Shown: positions 45,918 to 54,759, counted from the first letter of the stretch. The stretch is 64,000 bases of DNA from an uncultured Parabacteroides sp. (GCA_900770835.1 CAAGLQ010000272.1:1-64000), one strand, 5' to 3'. Program-made: numbers and translations. The notes: generated by a model not told the origin, from the sequence alone.

Positions 45918-46658
45918 TTACCAAGAAATGACAGTTAAATTATTATCGAAATTCCCCCACATGACCGGATGCTGTTTATCATGTGTCAACTTGCGGACAT
46001 CTGTGCTTACATGGTCAAACAGTTCTTTAGCTGTAATGATCCGATCCTTGTTAGCATCCGCATCGCCCCGTAATGCACGCTGCAACGCACTCGTGAAGAA
46101 CCCGTTCTTCATGAATGGACTTTCTTGTGAGACCTCATTCGATCGTGATGATAGAAACAGCAATACGTTCTTATCCTTAAACGAGGAAGGGGAGCCTTTT
46201 TTATCTCCTCTCATTTTCCCCGAGAAACAGGCATCCGCAAATATCAACTTTGTTTTAGCCTTGCTAGTGGCCAACGCCTTACGGATTTCGTTATAATCCA
46301 TAAAACGATCATAGGAAACGAAACCGCCCTCGTATCCATGCCCGCTGAAAAAGAGCAAGATAATATCGTCCGTCTTGGCCTGACTGAAATGGTCAATCAT
46401 AGTAGTCAAGACATCTTGCGCCGTCGCCTCACTATTGAGAAGAAGTTTTGTCGATCCACCATTCTTACGAAAGACCCATTCTATTATTCGTGCGTCCTCG
46501 GCTGGTAACTTGAGATCATTCGTCGTGCCAGGATAATCAGCCACACCTACGGAAACGAGATAGATCCGTCCTTTCGCCTCCAACAATACTGGACAGAGGC
46601 AGGCTAGGAGCAGTATCGCCCCCAGCGCCCAATAAATATGTCTTTTCGATTTAGTCAT
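45918..46658 (-). CDS. Caspase-like (C14) peptidase with N-terminal membrane or signal segment
   Basis: 246 residues from MTKSKRHIYWALG. A hydrophobic segment at 8-27 is a signal peptide or anchor. The caspase p20-like domain follows: RIYLVSVGVADYPG, LKLPAEDARIIEWVF, the His motif FFSGHGYEGG (H107), and the Cys motif FADACFSGKMRG (C144); a C-terminal p10-like part has LLFLSSRSNEVSQE and GFFTSALQRALRG. Both catalytic residues are present. The ATG overlaps the end of the acidic 295-aa gene by eight bases, so the two are probably translated together. It may act outside the cytoplasm, unless the segment is a cytoplasm-facing anchor. Output or effector role is likely but inferred. Confidence 0.88.
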   Translation of the reverse strand: MTKSKRHIYWALGAILLLACLCPVLLEAKGRIYLVSVGVADYPGTTNDLKLPAEDARIIEWVFRKNGGSTKLLLNSEATAQDVLTTMIDHFSQAKTDDIILLFFSGHGYEGGFVSYDRFMDYNEIRKALATSKAKTKLIFADACFSGKMRGDKKGSPSSFKDKNVLLFLSSRSNEVSQESPFMKNGFFTSALQRALRGDADANKDRIITAKELFDHVSTDVRKLTHDKQHPVMWGNFDNNLTVISW

Positions 46659-47538
46659 AAAACTCCTCCACATTCCCGTCATTCTGATAATCCGTATCCG
46701 ACAGATAACTGTTCTGAGGATTATCAGTAGTATTCATGCCCTCGAATTCCGAAACGGATATAGGATTCTCTAATTGTTGTGTCCCAGCCGGACCGTTAAT
46801 GATGTCAAAACGCCCATCATCATCGTCATCAATTAAATAAACATCTTGACCATTTATGATGGCTTGGCCGACAGTCACCGATGAACCATCTGCTAATTGA
46901 ACCTCTCCGACACCAAGTACCTCCAAATCATCATCCAAAAGATCCTCTTGCCCCGTCGGCGCATCTGGTTTGGTTTCGGGCTTCTCCTCATCGGTTTCAG
47001 GTCCGTCGTGCTGCTCGGTATGCGTATTTCCAGATTGGCCTCCGGCATTACCATTTCCACCGTAATTGATGTGACTGGCGTATTCCTGTTTCTCTTCATC
47101 GGTCATGGCATCCCATTCATCTTTATAATAGGTACCATATACACCGCCTCGCCACTCGAAAATGCCACCGGCTCCCACCTCGGCACGGGCTGAAGCAAAA
47201 GCCTCGGAGAAACTCATCTCGTCAGAAACGTGTGCGACTGGTATTCCTTCTACCGTGACATGCGTGTCTTCTGACACCTGTTCGTATTCTTCCCCATTCG
47301 GCTTATTTAGTTTAGGTTGATCGGGCTGATCATCACTTGGCCTACTACCTGAAAGGAAAACACTGGTACCACCTAATAATATGCCGGTGAATCCACCACT
47401 AATAACCTCGCGCCAAGCCGTACCACGTTGATTTTCTTTTTTGTAATCATTCGTTTGCGGCATATCGGGTACTGTTTCGTCCGGATTCATTTGCACATTC
47501 TTGTTTTTGTCATTTAAATCGTTTAATTTCATGATCAT
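46651..47538 (-). CDS. Acidic hypothetical protein with GxxxG segment, upstream of caspase
   Basis: 295 residues (an alternative ATG lies two codons in). A Gly-rich hydrophobic stretch near 45-65 (VISGGFTGILLGGTSVFL) follows a polar head. The rest is acidic and low-complexity, with EF-hand-like DDDDDGRFD near 240 and a C-terminal tail YLSDTDYQNDGNVEEFYD. It resembles the 205-aa protein encoded 2 kb upstream in order and kind: head, small hydrophobic segment, acidic stretch, VNGQ/INGQ plus D-rich loop, N-G-x-V tail. No family recognised. It overlaps the caspase start. It could be a substrate or partner of the caspase; that is inference. Confidence 0.75.
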   Translation of the reverse strand: MIMKLNDLNDKNKNVQMNPDETVPDMPQTNDYKKENQRGTAWREVISGGFTGILLGGTSVFLSGSRPSDDQPDQPKLNKPNGEEYEQVSEDTHVTVEGIPVAHVSDEMSFSEAFASARAEVGAGGIFEWRGGVYGTYYKDEWDAMTDEEKQEYASHINYGGNGNAGGQSGNTHTEQHDGPETDEEKPETKPDAPTGQEDLLDDDLEVLGVGEVQLADGSSVTVGQAIINGQDVYLIDDDDDGRFDIINGPAGTQQLENPISVSEFEGMNTTDNPQNSYLSDTDYQNDGNVEEFYD

Positions 47539-47558
47539 TCGTATTTAACTATTGAAAA

Positions 47559-47969
47559 TTATTTGTTCGACTCATTCTCTTTTTGATCAAGAATAGCTTG
47601 CACGCGATTCTTCATCTCTTTCTTCTCCAATTCGTTTATCTCTAACTGAACCGTAACCAATCTTGATTTTAAATCCAAGCAGATAGAATCTTGTCTTTCC
47701 TTCAGTCGCTCGACAGTCATAGGAGCGACATCGTTAAAACTCATCTGCTCTCGTTTTTTCAATTCCTGATCGAGCTCTTGCTGTAAACCCTTTTGGCGAG
47801 CTAATAAGGCATTACGTTTTAAGGTATTTACTGTATCATTCGGAGTCATCAGTATTGATGGAAAATTTTCCCTTTCCGCGTACGAATAATTCCGTTCACC
47901 CATTCCCGTCACATAGGAGAAAAACGAGACCGCAATAATTATTGAATATTTTATCTTCTTTTGGTTCAT
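47559..47969 (-). CDS. Exported coiled-coil hypothetical protein
   Basis: 136 residues. N-terminal Lys-rich start and hydrophobic run (about 8-22) form a signal peptide; the rest, from about 45, is a predicted coiled coil rich in Glu, Lys and Leu (QQELDQELKKREQMS, LVTVQLEINELEKKEMK). Unrecognised. It lies between the BspA-like and acidic genes, with gaps of 4 and 20 bases, so it belongs to the operon. It may bind the periplasmic sensor domains of the kinases; no direct evidence. Confidence 0.7.
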   Translation of the reverse strand: MNQKKIKYSIIIAVSFFSYVTGMGERNYSYAERENFPSILMTPNDTVNTLKRNALLARQKGLQQELDQELKKREQMSFNDVAPMTVERLKERQDSICLDLKSRLVTVQLEINELEKKEMKNRVQAILDQKENESNK

Positions 47970-47973
47970 GATC

Positions 47974-49044
47974 TTAAAGTTTAAAATTATTAAAATCTAT
48001 TGTGCCTTTGATTCGTTTTTTTATCAACATCTGATTATCTTTTATAACAAAAGGCATTCGGCTTTCGCCGGGTATTATCTCCGGTCCTACATATTCCCCA
48101 CTCGAATATATGAGTACCTCTCGATAGGTTTTTAGCGCCTTCTTATGAACCACTAAAATCAAATCCGGATTGGCTACCTGCAAAAGGAAACACTTCGCTG
48201 TACCTTGATAGGCGGTTATAGGAGGTACTGGGTTTTTTATGACAACTGTTGCAAGATCCCCTAAATTACGGAACTCACGGAAGGAGAAACTTTCCATCGA
48301 CTCTGGAAGTATAATTGTTTTTAAATGTATACAGTCCTCAATAGCACCAGGGAAAATACGTGTTGTACCAAGTATCACCTCTAAACTATTTTTATATTGA
48401 CGAGGACAACAATAAAGCATCCTCGTGTCTTTTGAGTAAAGAACACCATCCTGTGCTTGAAATTTAGCGTTATTAGGATCCACAGTGATCCTTTCCAGCC
48501 CTTTTAAGGACTTCAGTCCTTCGATATGTCTCACTTTAGCCGGTATATGTACTTCTTTCAAACGATTGTTCCCACGGAAGATGCGGAAATCTATAGCGAT
48601 CCAATCACTCCCGAACGTGACATGCTGAATTAATGTGTCCCGGAAAAAAACACCTTCTCCTAGACGCATTTGGTTACCGGGCAGGATAATCCTTGTCAAT
48701 TTAGAACAATCCTCGAATGCAAAATCGCCAATTGATTGAATGCCAGATGGAATGACAACCTCTTCCAAATAGTTCATACCCGCAAACGCCTTTTCTCCAA
48801 TGGAACACACTTGATAATTCTTATTCTTGAACCGCACTTCATGCGGCAAAGTAATCTTTCCGGAGTAAACTTGCCGTACAGGGTCTGTAATAGATCCTTC
48901 GTAAGTTATCTCAACCTGTTGTTTACTTGGGCTTATAATATTGAAAAAATAATGATTTCCATCTTTAGCGATAAAGCTAAAATCATGAGCCCAAGTAGTC
49001 GTGGCGAAAAATAGTGCCGATAATATATATAACAATACCTTCAT
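47974..49044 (-). CDS. BspA-like leucine-rich repeat protein, secreted
   Basis: 356 residues from MKVLLYILSALFFATTTWA, chosen because an ideal GGAGGT ribosome site lies seven bases upstream; the open frame to 49119 would overlap the previous gene. Signal peptide 1-19. About six LRR_5 / BspA-type repeats follow (KNYQVCSIGEKAFAG, VIPSGIQSIGDFAFEDC, EVHIPAKVRHIEG, TIILPESMESFSF), with the last IKKRIKGTIDFNNF unlike the rest. Such proteins occur at Bacteroidetes surfaces and may bind proteins. The C-terminus of the BspA-type kinase has the same repeat class, so a common ligand or a complex is possible. Confidence 0.85.
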   Translation of the reverse strand: MKVLLYILSALFFATTTWAHDFSFIAKDGNHYFFNIISPSKQQVEITYEGSITDPVRQVYSGKITLPHEVRFKNKNYQVCSIGEKAFAGMNYLEEVVIPSGIQSIGDFAFEDCSKLTRIILPGNQMRLGEGVFFRDTLIQHVTFGSDWIAIDFRIFRGNNRLKEVHIPAKVRHIEGLKSLKGLERITVDPNNAKFQAQDGVLYSKDTRMLYCCPRQYKNSLEVILGTTRIFPGAIEDCIHLKTIILPESMESFSFREFRNLGDLATVVIKNPVPPITAYQGTAKCFLLQVANPDLILVVHKKALKTYREVLIYSSGEYVGPEIIPGESRMPFVIKDNQMLIKKRIKGTIDFNNFKL

Positions 49045-49075
49045 GGGATTTACCTCCTTTTTTGCATCAATTAAA

Positions 49076-49693
49076 CTAAGCGAAATAGTCCTGTACATCT
49101 CCTTGATTCTCATAATCATCCTGATTAGCGTGTAAGATGTCGGTTCCCGGCGCGACGGCGTGGAGAGGAACAGGAGAAATAGCCGCAGCCAAGTCGCTCA
49201 TGGCGATATACTCTTCAGATAGGTCAATGGCCTCATTTTCATTGATTGTACCATCTTCATTCAGATCGATGACCAACGCATCAGCCATGTTATCATTATT
49301 TAAATCAAATACCATACCTTGTTGACCATTGACAAGGATATCGGCAACATTTATCATACCATAACCTTCCACATGAACCTGTTCTACAGAAAGAACCTGA
49401 ATATCCGGATCTAGCGATTGTTGAGGTTCTTCGGGCACATCGGTTGGTTCGTTGGAAAATGATGGATTATCAGCAATATCTTCTTCGTTAACTATAGGAT
49501 TATCCATAATAACATGATGAGGTTCCATTATTTTGGAATCCTCCAATTCGGAGGCCATAGCATTCTCTGTCATACTACCGGCAACTACACCTACCGCTGC
49601 TCCAAATGCGGAACTAATTGCGCTTTGCCACTCGTTGTTTCTTGAAGTTCTCGGACTTCTACCTTTTTCTTGAATACACTCTTGATCTTTCAT
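49076..49693 (-). CDS. Acidic hypothetical protein with EF-hand-like repeats
   Basis: 205 residues. A polar head is followed by a small-residue hydrophobic segment (about 24-42, SAISSAFGAAVGVVAGSM), a long acidic stretch, VNGQQGMVFDLNNDNMADA and DLNEDGTINENEAIDL (two DxDxDG-like loops of EF-hand/dockerin type), and the tail DDYENQGDVQDYFA. It shares this order with the 295-aa protein before the caspase gene. Calcium binding is suggested by the two loops. Function unknown; the second copy makes it a signature part of the operon. Confidence 0.75.
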   Translation of the reverse strand: MKDQECIQEKGRSPRTSRNNEWQSAISSAFGAAVGVVAGSMTENAMASELEDSKIMEPHHVIMDNPIVNEEDIADNPSFSNEPTDVPEEPQQSLDPDIQVLSVEQVHVEGYGMINVADILVNGQQGMVFDLNNDNMADALVIDLNEDGTINENEAIDLSEEYIAMSDLAAAISPVPLHAVAPGTDILHANQDDYENQGDVQDYFA

Positions 49694-49813
49694 TACGTTA
49701 TAATTTAATTACTTAACAGGTGCGAAGTTAACTCCATTGTCAAAATGTCACAAAATATCAACGGCAAATTCCACAACTTATATAGATTTAATTATGAACC
49801 ACCCGATTTCACG

Positions 49814-50518
49814 TCAAATCTCCTTATCTTTATAGTTCACCCTACAAGATGGACAACTCGTCATTTTTTTTATATCCTTGTATGGCGTATATCCCAAAAA
49901 ACGTCGGCATTTTGGGTTAGGACAAACATAATCATCATGGAAATTCTCGTCCAGTTGATTGATTTGCATAGGAATTTTACTTGACTTACGGAGGGCAACA
50001 ACAAAAAAGTATAAAGTCAACAATAGACTGATCACCAGAAATATGTAACGAATGTCTCCCATACCAGGTACGATAGCGAGAAGCATTGAGACACCAGTAA
50101 ATATCCCTGTTCCGGAACGAATTGCATTCCAGCGTCGTTCTTTGATTTGCATGTCTAATTTTTCTTTTTGGTAATTATCCCAAACAGACTTCAGATGATC
50201 GATGGCATACATATCTTTAGAAGGCTCGAAAATAACAGACAGGTCTATTCGCAATTTATTTTTTCCTAATTCGATACGGTCATCCATCGTGATGATTTTC
50301 TTCTCCACGAGAAGTCCATTGACATAGGTACATAGACCTGGTTTGATATTCTCGATATAAAGACAACCATCGTCTTGACGAACCAAGCGACAGTGTTCCC
50401 GACTTATCGACTTGTCTGCTATACCAGGCTTCCCTATAAAATCAATGTGATCATTTGTAGTAATTTGGATTCGGGGTTGATCGCTATTCTTTTCCCGACC
50501 AATAATTTTAGCAATCAT
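49814..50518 (-). CDS. FHA domain, two membrane spans and zinc ribbon
   Basis: 234 residues. The N-terminal FHA domain (1-95) has FIGKPGIADKSISREHCRL, the phosphopeptide-binding core. Two hydrophobic segments lie near 137-155 and 160-182, and the C-terminal tail has Cys pairs CPNPKC and CPSC (zinc ribbon). Both ends should be cytoplasmic. The ATG overlaps the stop of the LytTR gene by four bases (ATGA), so the two are coupled. It would recruit phosphorylated kinase or FHA partners to the membrane. Confidence 0.88.
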   Translation of the reverse strand: MIAKIIGREKNSDQPRIQITTNDHIDFIGKPGIADKSISREHCRLVRQDDGCLYIENIKPGLCTYVNGLLVEKKIITMDDRIELGKNKLRIDLSVIFEPSKDMYAIDHLKSVWDNYQKEKLDMQIKERRWNAIRSGTGIFTGVSMLLAIVPGMGDIRYIFLVISLLLTLYFFVVALRKSSKIPMQINQLDENFHDDYVCPNPKCRRFLGYTPYKDIKKMTSCPSCRVNYKDKEI

Positions 50519-50892
50519 TTTTTCTGTGTTTGAGAGAGTTTACACATTAGTTGTTTCAATTTTTTAAGAGCTTCACGCGAGATTTCCAACTGGAAGGCAA
50601 AAGTTCGATTATCAGATAACACGATTCGTTGTTTTAATATACCTATATGAGACAGATAATTTAAATTGATGATATGACTCTTACCTATCCTAACGAAACA
50701 AGACGCCTTCTCTTTCATAGCGATTTCAATGACCTTTTGTGTCTGAAGAAGGTTCCCGTGGATCACATATTGCATTTTGTTCATGGTCACAATACGAGTG
50801 TAATTTCCATCCGCTTGGAAATAAACAACACAACTAATATCGATTCTCAGAAACTCATCTCTGGAATTGAAGTATATATATGTTGAATTCAT
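50515..50892 (-). CDS. LytTR-type DNA-binding protein
   Basis: 125 residues, a stand-alone LytTR domain: IDISCVVYFQADGNYTRIVT, GNLLQTQKVIEIAMKEKAS, FVRIGKSHIINLNYLSHI and ILSDNRTFAFQLEISREALK follow the beta-rich LytTR pattern. There is no receiver domain. First gene of the operon, right behind its -7 box. It probably binds direct repeats near its own promoter, so autoregulation of the whole cluster is plausible. No kinase-specific phosphorylation site can be read. Confidence 0.9.
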   Translation of the reverse strand: MNSTYIYFNSRDEFLRIDISCVVYFQADGNYTRIVTMNKMQYVIHGNLLQTQKVIEIAMKEKASCFVRIGKSHIINLNYLSHIGILKQRIVLSDNRTFAFQLEISREALKKLKQLMCKLSQTQKK

Positions 50893-50932
50893 AGCAATTA
50901 AATTTAAAAATACGTCATTTGGATCAATAATG

Positions 50933-50940
50933 CAAAATTA
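50933..50940 (-). promoter_or_regulatory. -7 promoter box of the signalling operon
   Basis: Minus-strand TAATTTTG, 41 bases before the LytTR ATG; the only such box I see that could drive all 11 genes. Confidence 0.45.
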
Positions 50941-51349
50941 ATCAATTTCTCGTCGTTTTACGACTTTCACCCTCCAATATTACAGAGCATACGCATCTAT
51001 TTACGAGGATTTACAATAGATTCTCTTTGTCCTATCCAACTTTAAGTCTTTTCCCTTTCACGTCATCCATGACGGACTACTTCTTTTTTAGTAGAATCAA
51101 TGTTACTCTGTTAACCAGTTAGATGTTTGTAACCCGTTTCCTGACGTTTTGATGCTATGTTCTTCGTTGAATGCGACATCAAAGATACAATGTAGTGTGT
51201 TTTATACTCCTCAATGTGAATGGCATAATTTATTGATCAAATTATCATTTGAGACAGTTTTTTCTAATAAAAAGCCCTATCTCTTTTAGCTTTGTTTACA
51301 AGTATCTGTCTTAATGCCCCCTCCCTACCCCAATAGAACAATACATTAT

Positions 51350-51975
51350 AATTGGGTAGGAGCGTAGGGATTAATTCCCTATGCGACCTCCCACACCACC
51401 AGGACAAGCGGTTCAGCATCCGGCGGTTTCGAGCTTTCTCATCCTAAGATGTGAGGCAAGTTGTTTTCAGCCATCCCTTTGAGAATCATCACTTCTATCC
51501 AATTGTCGGATTCCGTCCTATCGTACGGATAGAGAGCTCCTTCCGGACATCTGATTACAAAAAGTTCGCAGGGTAGCAGTCATTTACTATTGCACAGCTC
51601 GATTCAGCCCTTCCCCATAGGTACACGTGCCTTAGGTACTACGGCCTCTGCTGACTTCTCACGACAAGCTTTACTCCGTGGTTTCAAACACCACGTCCGT
51701 GAGACCTCCTCGGATAAGGACATTGTCTTTCCATCTTATACCCACTTCATTTACACCAACCATTCCGAATAGCTATGGGACTTTGATTCGTTAGGCAATC
51801 TCATCCACGGTTATATGCCTTATATGAAGTTTCTGTTCGTTGGGTCAGATGTTTGCCGCCAGCTTCCTTCAGATTCCACCTCACGATGGACACCCTTGCT
51901 CTTGGCTATAGCCTTCCCGCTATTAGGGTGGCTTAGGGACATGCACCCGTTAGACAATGCTCATGCCGAGCGTAC
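51350..51975 (-). mobile_element. Group II (IIC-like) intron without reverse transcriptase
   Basis: On the minus strand it starts GTACGCTCGGCATGAGC, has GGGTGCA-GTCCC, the internal GAGAAGTCAGCAGAGGCC that is common in bacterial group II introns, and near 51391-51431 a domain-V-like hairpin CCGCCGGATGC...CCTGGTGGTG, with a domain-VI-like stem GGGAATTAATCCC close to the 3' end. The 3' end (about 51350) is approximate. No open frame for a reverse transcriptase remains, so splicing or moving would need a protein from elsewhere. It begins nine bases after a terminator hairpin, the IIC target. Copy 2 at 39767-40016. Confidence 0.75.
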
Positions 51976-51983
51976 CTATAAAA

Positions 51984-52011
51984 AAGGTGACTGGTCTAAA
52001 CCAATCACCTT
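51984..52011 (-). terminator. Terminator of the small basic gene, intron target site
   Basis: AAGGTGATTGG / CCAGTCACCTT stem followed on the minus strand by TTTTTTATAG and then the intron 5' end. Confidence 0.75.
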
Positions 52012-52016
52012 CTCAT

Positions 52017-52265
52017 TCATTTTCGGGTCCAACGTTTGAAATCATCCGAGTTCCGATCAAACGTATAGACCATTTTCCCATCACCACCTAAATCCCACGG
52101 GTTGGTCAACTCGCAAGAGCGATAAGGCAACCGTTCATAATATCCAGAAGCCATATAGGTGGCTGATAATCGACGAAACCGGCGGGAAGCACTTTGCTTA
52201 CCCCTCTTTTGCGATTTGCAGCACACACAAGTACCCGCAGCAACTTTCTTTCTTGATCGAGACAT
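52017..52265 (-). CDS. Small basic hypothetical protein with Cys motif
   Basis: 82 residues. Lys/Arg-rich start MSRSRKKVAAGTCVCCKSQK with a CxCC motif, then QSASRRFRRLSATYM and an aromatic tail. Basic charge, Cys and size suggest a nucleic-acid- or metal-binding protein. Not recognised by name. It stands alone, followed by a terminator in which the group IIC-like intron lies. Confidence 0.6.
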   Translation of the reverse strand: MSRSRKKVAAGTCVCCKSQKRGKQSASRRFRRLSATYMASGYYERLPYRSCELTNPWDLGGDGKMVYTFDRNSDDFKRWTRK

Positions 52266-52462
52266 AGCAATGCAATTTTAGAAGAAGCAGGTTGGTTGAC
52301 GCTGCCGCTTCAGTTAGACATTACTTGATCTCCATTTTTATATCCATATCGAATGATTTTAAAACACAACAAAACTACAAACAACCCAATGAATATCCAA
52401 CACTAACAATAAGTATTGCACCAACTAAACGTATAAATACACAAAACCTAATCCTATCCTTA

Positions 52463-53332
52463 TCAAACAGGGAAATTAAGAGTTCCACCAGATGCCGGTA
52501 CATACGCATGGAAGAGCGAAACAAACTTATCGGCATCCTTTGAAGGTAACACATGCAAGGAGGTCGTTTTACTGGTAGAGATCGATGCCTTGGAATAAAA
52601 CTGATAGAGCACATTCGTGCCGGTGGACTCGATATGACCACTGGTTAAGATCAACCCTTGTGCTTTCTCCCCAAAGACCACCTCACTCTTATCCTGGCAC
52701 AAGCAGATCGACTCGCCCATCGCTCGACCTTTTGTTTGATCATGAAATGACACTTTAGAGCGCTCCATGGCTAACCCAAACGCTTTGTCATGGAGTTCAA
52801 CAACGGAATTACCCATACAGACCAGATGACTATGATCCTTACCCACGCCTGAGGCCTCATTGAATAAGGTCGCATGGGCGCCACCCATCGCCGTAACCCG
52901 AGCATTCCCGAAGATAGTACCGGAAGAGGGACCGTTTAGTGTCCCCGATGTATTCGCATAGAAAGAAGCACGGCCAGCTTTAATCTCGGCCACCGTCCCT
53001 TCGTAGAACGCCGCATGCAAGTTATGGGCAGTCTGCACCACCTTCCCACCAAAGACGAAGTAAAACCCTTGTACCTTCAGTTTCTCAGGAATCAGCACCT
53101 CCTGATCCGGCTGACGCACGAATACCTGCACACGATCCAACTGCGCTTGCGTAAACAACGATAGCAGCAGCTCAGCTGTTAAGATGCCAGCCCCAGCCAA
53201 AGGATTACAAGATTGATGCACCCAAGAAAGCACCTGATCAAGCGACTGACAATTCTCGAGCTTGGTTGCATAATAGCGATATTTATCGCCCAACCGTTTA
53301 GAAAGTGTGTTATGGATTTCTGATAACTGCAT
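52463..53332 (-). CDS. Hypothetical protein with beta-solenoid-like repeats
   Basis: 289 residues, no signal peptide. The first 100 residues are helical. From about 95 to 250 short strands with recurring Gly, Ala and hydrophobic residues alternate (KAGRASFYANTSGTLNG, GNARVTAMGGAHATLFNEA, NSVVELHDKAFGLAMERS, DKSEVVFGEKAQGLILTSG), as in left- or right-handed beta-solenoids. A similar shorter stretch lies in the 699-aa polyvalent protein near residues 110-172. I do not recognise a family. Upstream on the same strand are the fimbrillins, separated by a terminator. Confidence 0.65.
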   Translation of the reverse strand: MQLSEIHNTLSKRLGDKYRYYATKLENCQSLDQVLSWVHQSCNPLAGAGILTAELLLSLFTQAQLDRVQVFVRQPDQEVLIPEKLKVQGFYFVFGGKVVQTAHNLHAAFYEGTVAEIKAGRASFYANTSGTLNGPSSGTIFGNARVTAMGGAHATLFNEASGVGKDHSHLVCMGNSVVELHDKAFGLAMERSKVSFHDQTKGRAMGESICLCQDKSEVVFGEKAQGLILTSGHIESTGTNVLYQFYSKASISTSKTTSLHVLPSKDADKFVSLFHAYVPASGGTLNFPV

Positions 53333-53492
53333 AATAAATATACTAAGATTTACAGCCCGAAGTTACGCCTTTCTAACCAACAAACTATTACTATTCAGCA
53401 TCAAGCACTCTCAATTAAGGAAAATTAAGCCTAATCGAAACAGTTCCTCTAACACAACCCTGCCATCCATACACATGCCAACTAAGCAAAGA

Positions 53493-53533
53493 AATGCCGC
53501 TCGGGCTGTTTAAACAGGTGACGAGCGGCATTT
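53493..53533 (-). terminator. Terminator of the second fimbrillin gene
   Basis: AATGCCGCTCG / CGAGCGGCATT stem, about 85 bases past the fimbrillin stop. Confidence 0.65.
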
Positions 53534-53616
53534 ACCATCGTTATATTAAAAAGACCCCTCCCGGGGGAATTTCAAGAGAAATGAAAGAGACAATCAATTT
53601 ACATCAAACTCAAATC

Positions 53617-54603
53617 CTAATTTCGATAAGCAACGTATAACGTTGGATCACGCACCTCGTTATACGAAACCACCGTACCTTGATTTAGGATGACCGTCGA
53701 TGGACCCGAGACATAGTTATTCGGGTCATTGACCACACCCCAGCCCGCTACAGTTGCGCCATCCACAATCAGCGAAGAGCGACCCACGGTTAAAGTCCAG
53801 CCACACACCTTACCCTGTAATATAGTGGTGTTCGGCACAGTCACTTCGTAGGACTTATCATCGATCGCTAACGCAATCTTCATATCCGCTGCCGTTTCGG
53901 AAGGCACCACCATAATATCATAATCCTGACCCGTAGTAGTTAAGGATTCCTCTCGGGTACGGAAACAAGCCGCCCCTGCATCTGTAACTGCCACGGCACC
54001 GGTCATGGCGTTTAACGTTCCTACATTCCCAAAACCCGTAGAGATAATGGTCGCCTGTCTAAACAAACCAGTACCCGTAAATTCAGAGTTTTTACGTACC
54101 GTCAACCGCACTACAGCCAGCGCATGCTTAAGCGTCAAAGAAGCTGTCGACGCCAGTTTATTCACAGGATCCGAGGGTTTAGCCACCAGATAATCTGTTT
54201 CGGTCGTGGCATCAACCGGCACAGCCGTAAAGGATACATCAGCCTGAAAAGGATAATAAGCATATACCGTACCCACCGTTTCAGTCAGCTGCGCGCCCAA
54301 TCCATCAACTGGATTCCAGGTCTGAGACTCCCCGGACCCATCAGCCCGGTAAAAGAGATTCGTATAATCCAAGCCCCCATAGGTTGACCCTGACTCATCG
54401 ACAACGGTGATACCCAATTCAGATTGATCCGGCAAGGTGTTTGTCGTTATCAAACCTTTAGCAGTTAATGCATCCGTATAGGCAATGACACGCAACGAGG
54501 CAGGTCCAGTTGGAACCGGATCAGACTCCTCAGAGCAGGCAGTCATAACCAGGCCCACAGCCAATGCCGGAATAAACACCTTGCGAAAATCCGCCAATTG
54601 CAT
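53617..54603 (-). CDS. Fimbrillin family lipoprotein (Mfa type)
   Basis: 328 residues from MQLADFRKVFIPALAVG; the open frame to 54648 adds 15 residues that would spoil the signal peptide. Lipobox LVMTAC (Cys about 22). Family features include TNTLPDQSELGITVVDESG, AYYPFQADVSF, TLKHALAVVRLTVRKNSEF and a C-terminal TVGRSSLIVDGATVAGWG. Probable pilus subunit or adhesin. The neighbouring fimbrillin lies 157 bases upstream with a hairpin between, so separate transcripts are likely. Confidence 0.85.
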   Translation of the reverse strand: MQLADFRKVFIPALAVGLVMTACSEESDPVPTGPASLRVIAYTDALTAKGLITTNTLPDQSELGITVVDESGSTYGGLDYTNLFYRADGSGESQTWNPVDGLGAQLTETVGTVYAYYPFQADVSFTAVPVDATTETDYLVAKPSDPVNKLASTASLTLKHALAVVRLTVRKNSEFTGTGLFRQATIISTGFGNVGTLNAMTGAVAVTDAGAACFRTREESLTTTGQDYDIMVVPSETAADMKIALAIDDKSYEVTVPNTTILQGKVCGWTLTVGRSSLIVDGATVAGWGVVNDPNNYVSGPSTVILNQGTVVSYNEVRDPTLYVAYRN

Positions 54604-54670
54604 AAAATGATGCGTTATATAGTATCGTATCGCCTTAAACATAACCAAAAAAGAAAATAAATGAAATTAA

Positions 54671-54703
54671 GAGGCATGGCACCTTAAAAAGGCACCACAC
54701 CTC
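54671..54703 (-). terminator. Terminator of the third fimbrillin gene
   Basis: Minus-strand RNA forms a 13-bp stem with wobbles (GAGGTGTGGTGCC / GGTGCCATGCCTC) around a TTTTTAA loop. Confidence 0.55.
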
Positions 54704-54759
54704 ACCTACCTATGGAATTGTATGTAAATTTTTGAAAATCATTACCCTACTGTTTAATT

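Larger units (their letters stand above)
50893..52016. other. Intergenic 1.1 kb between operon and small basic gene
   Basis: The left part (50893-51340) holds the LytTR promoter and no gene I can see. The right part is the intron remnant and a terminator, listed separately. The plus-strand open frame at 51815-52039 lies over intron RNA sequence and is not a gene. Confidence 0.5.

Noticed and set aside
39856..52039. Two similar plus-strand open frames (39856-40062 and 51815-52039) starting MPYMKFLFVGSD
   Set aside because: They lie over the antisense of group II intron RNA, explain the identity by the repeat, and have no promoter or domain.
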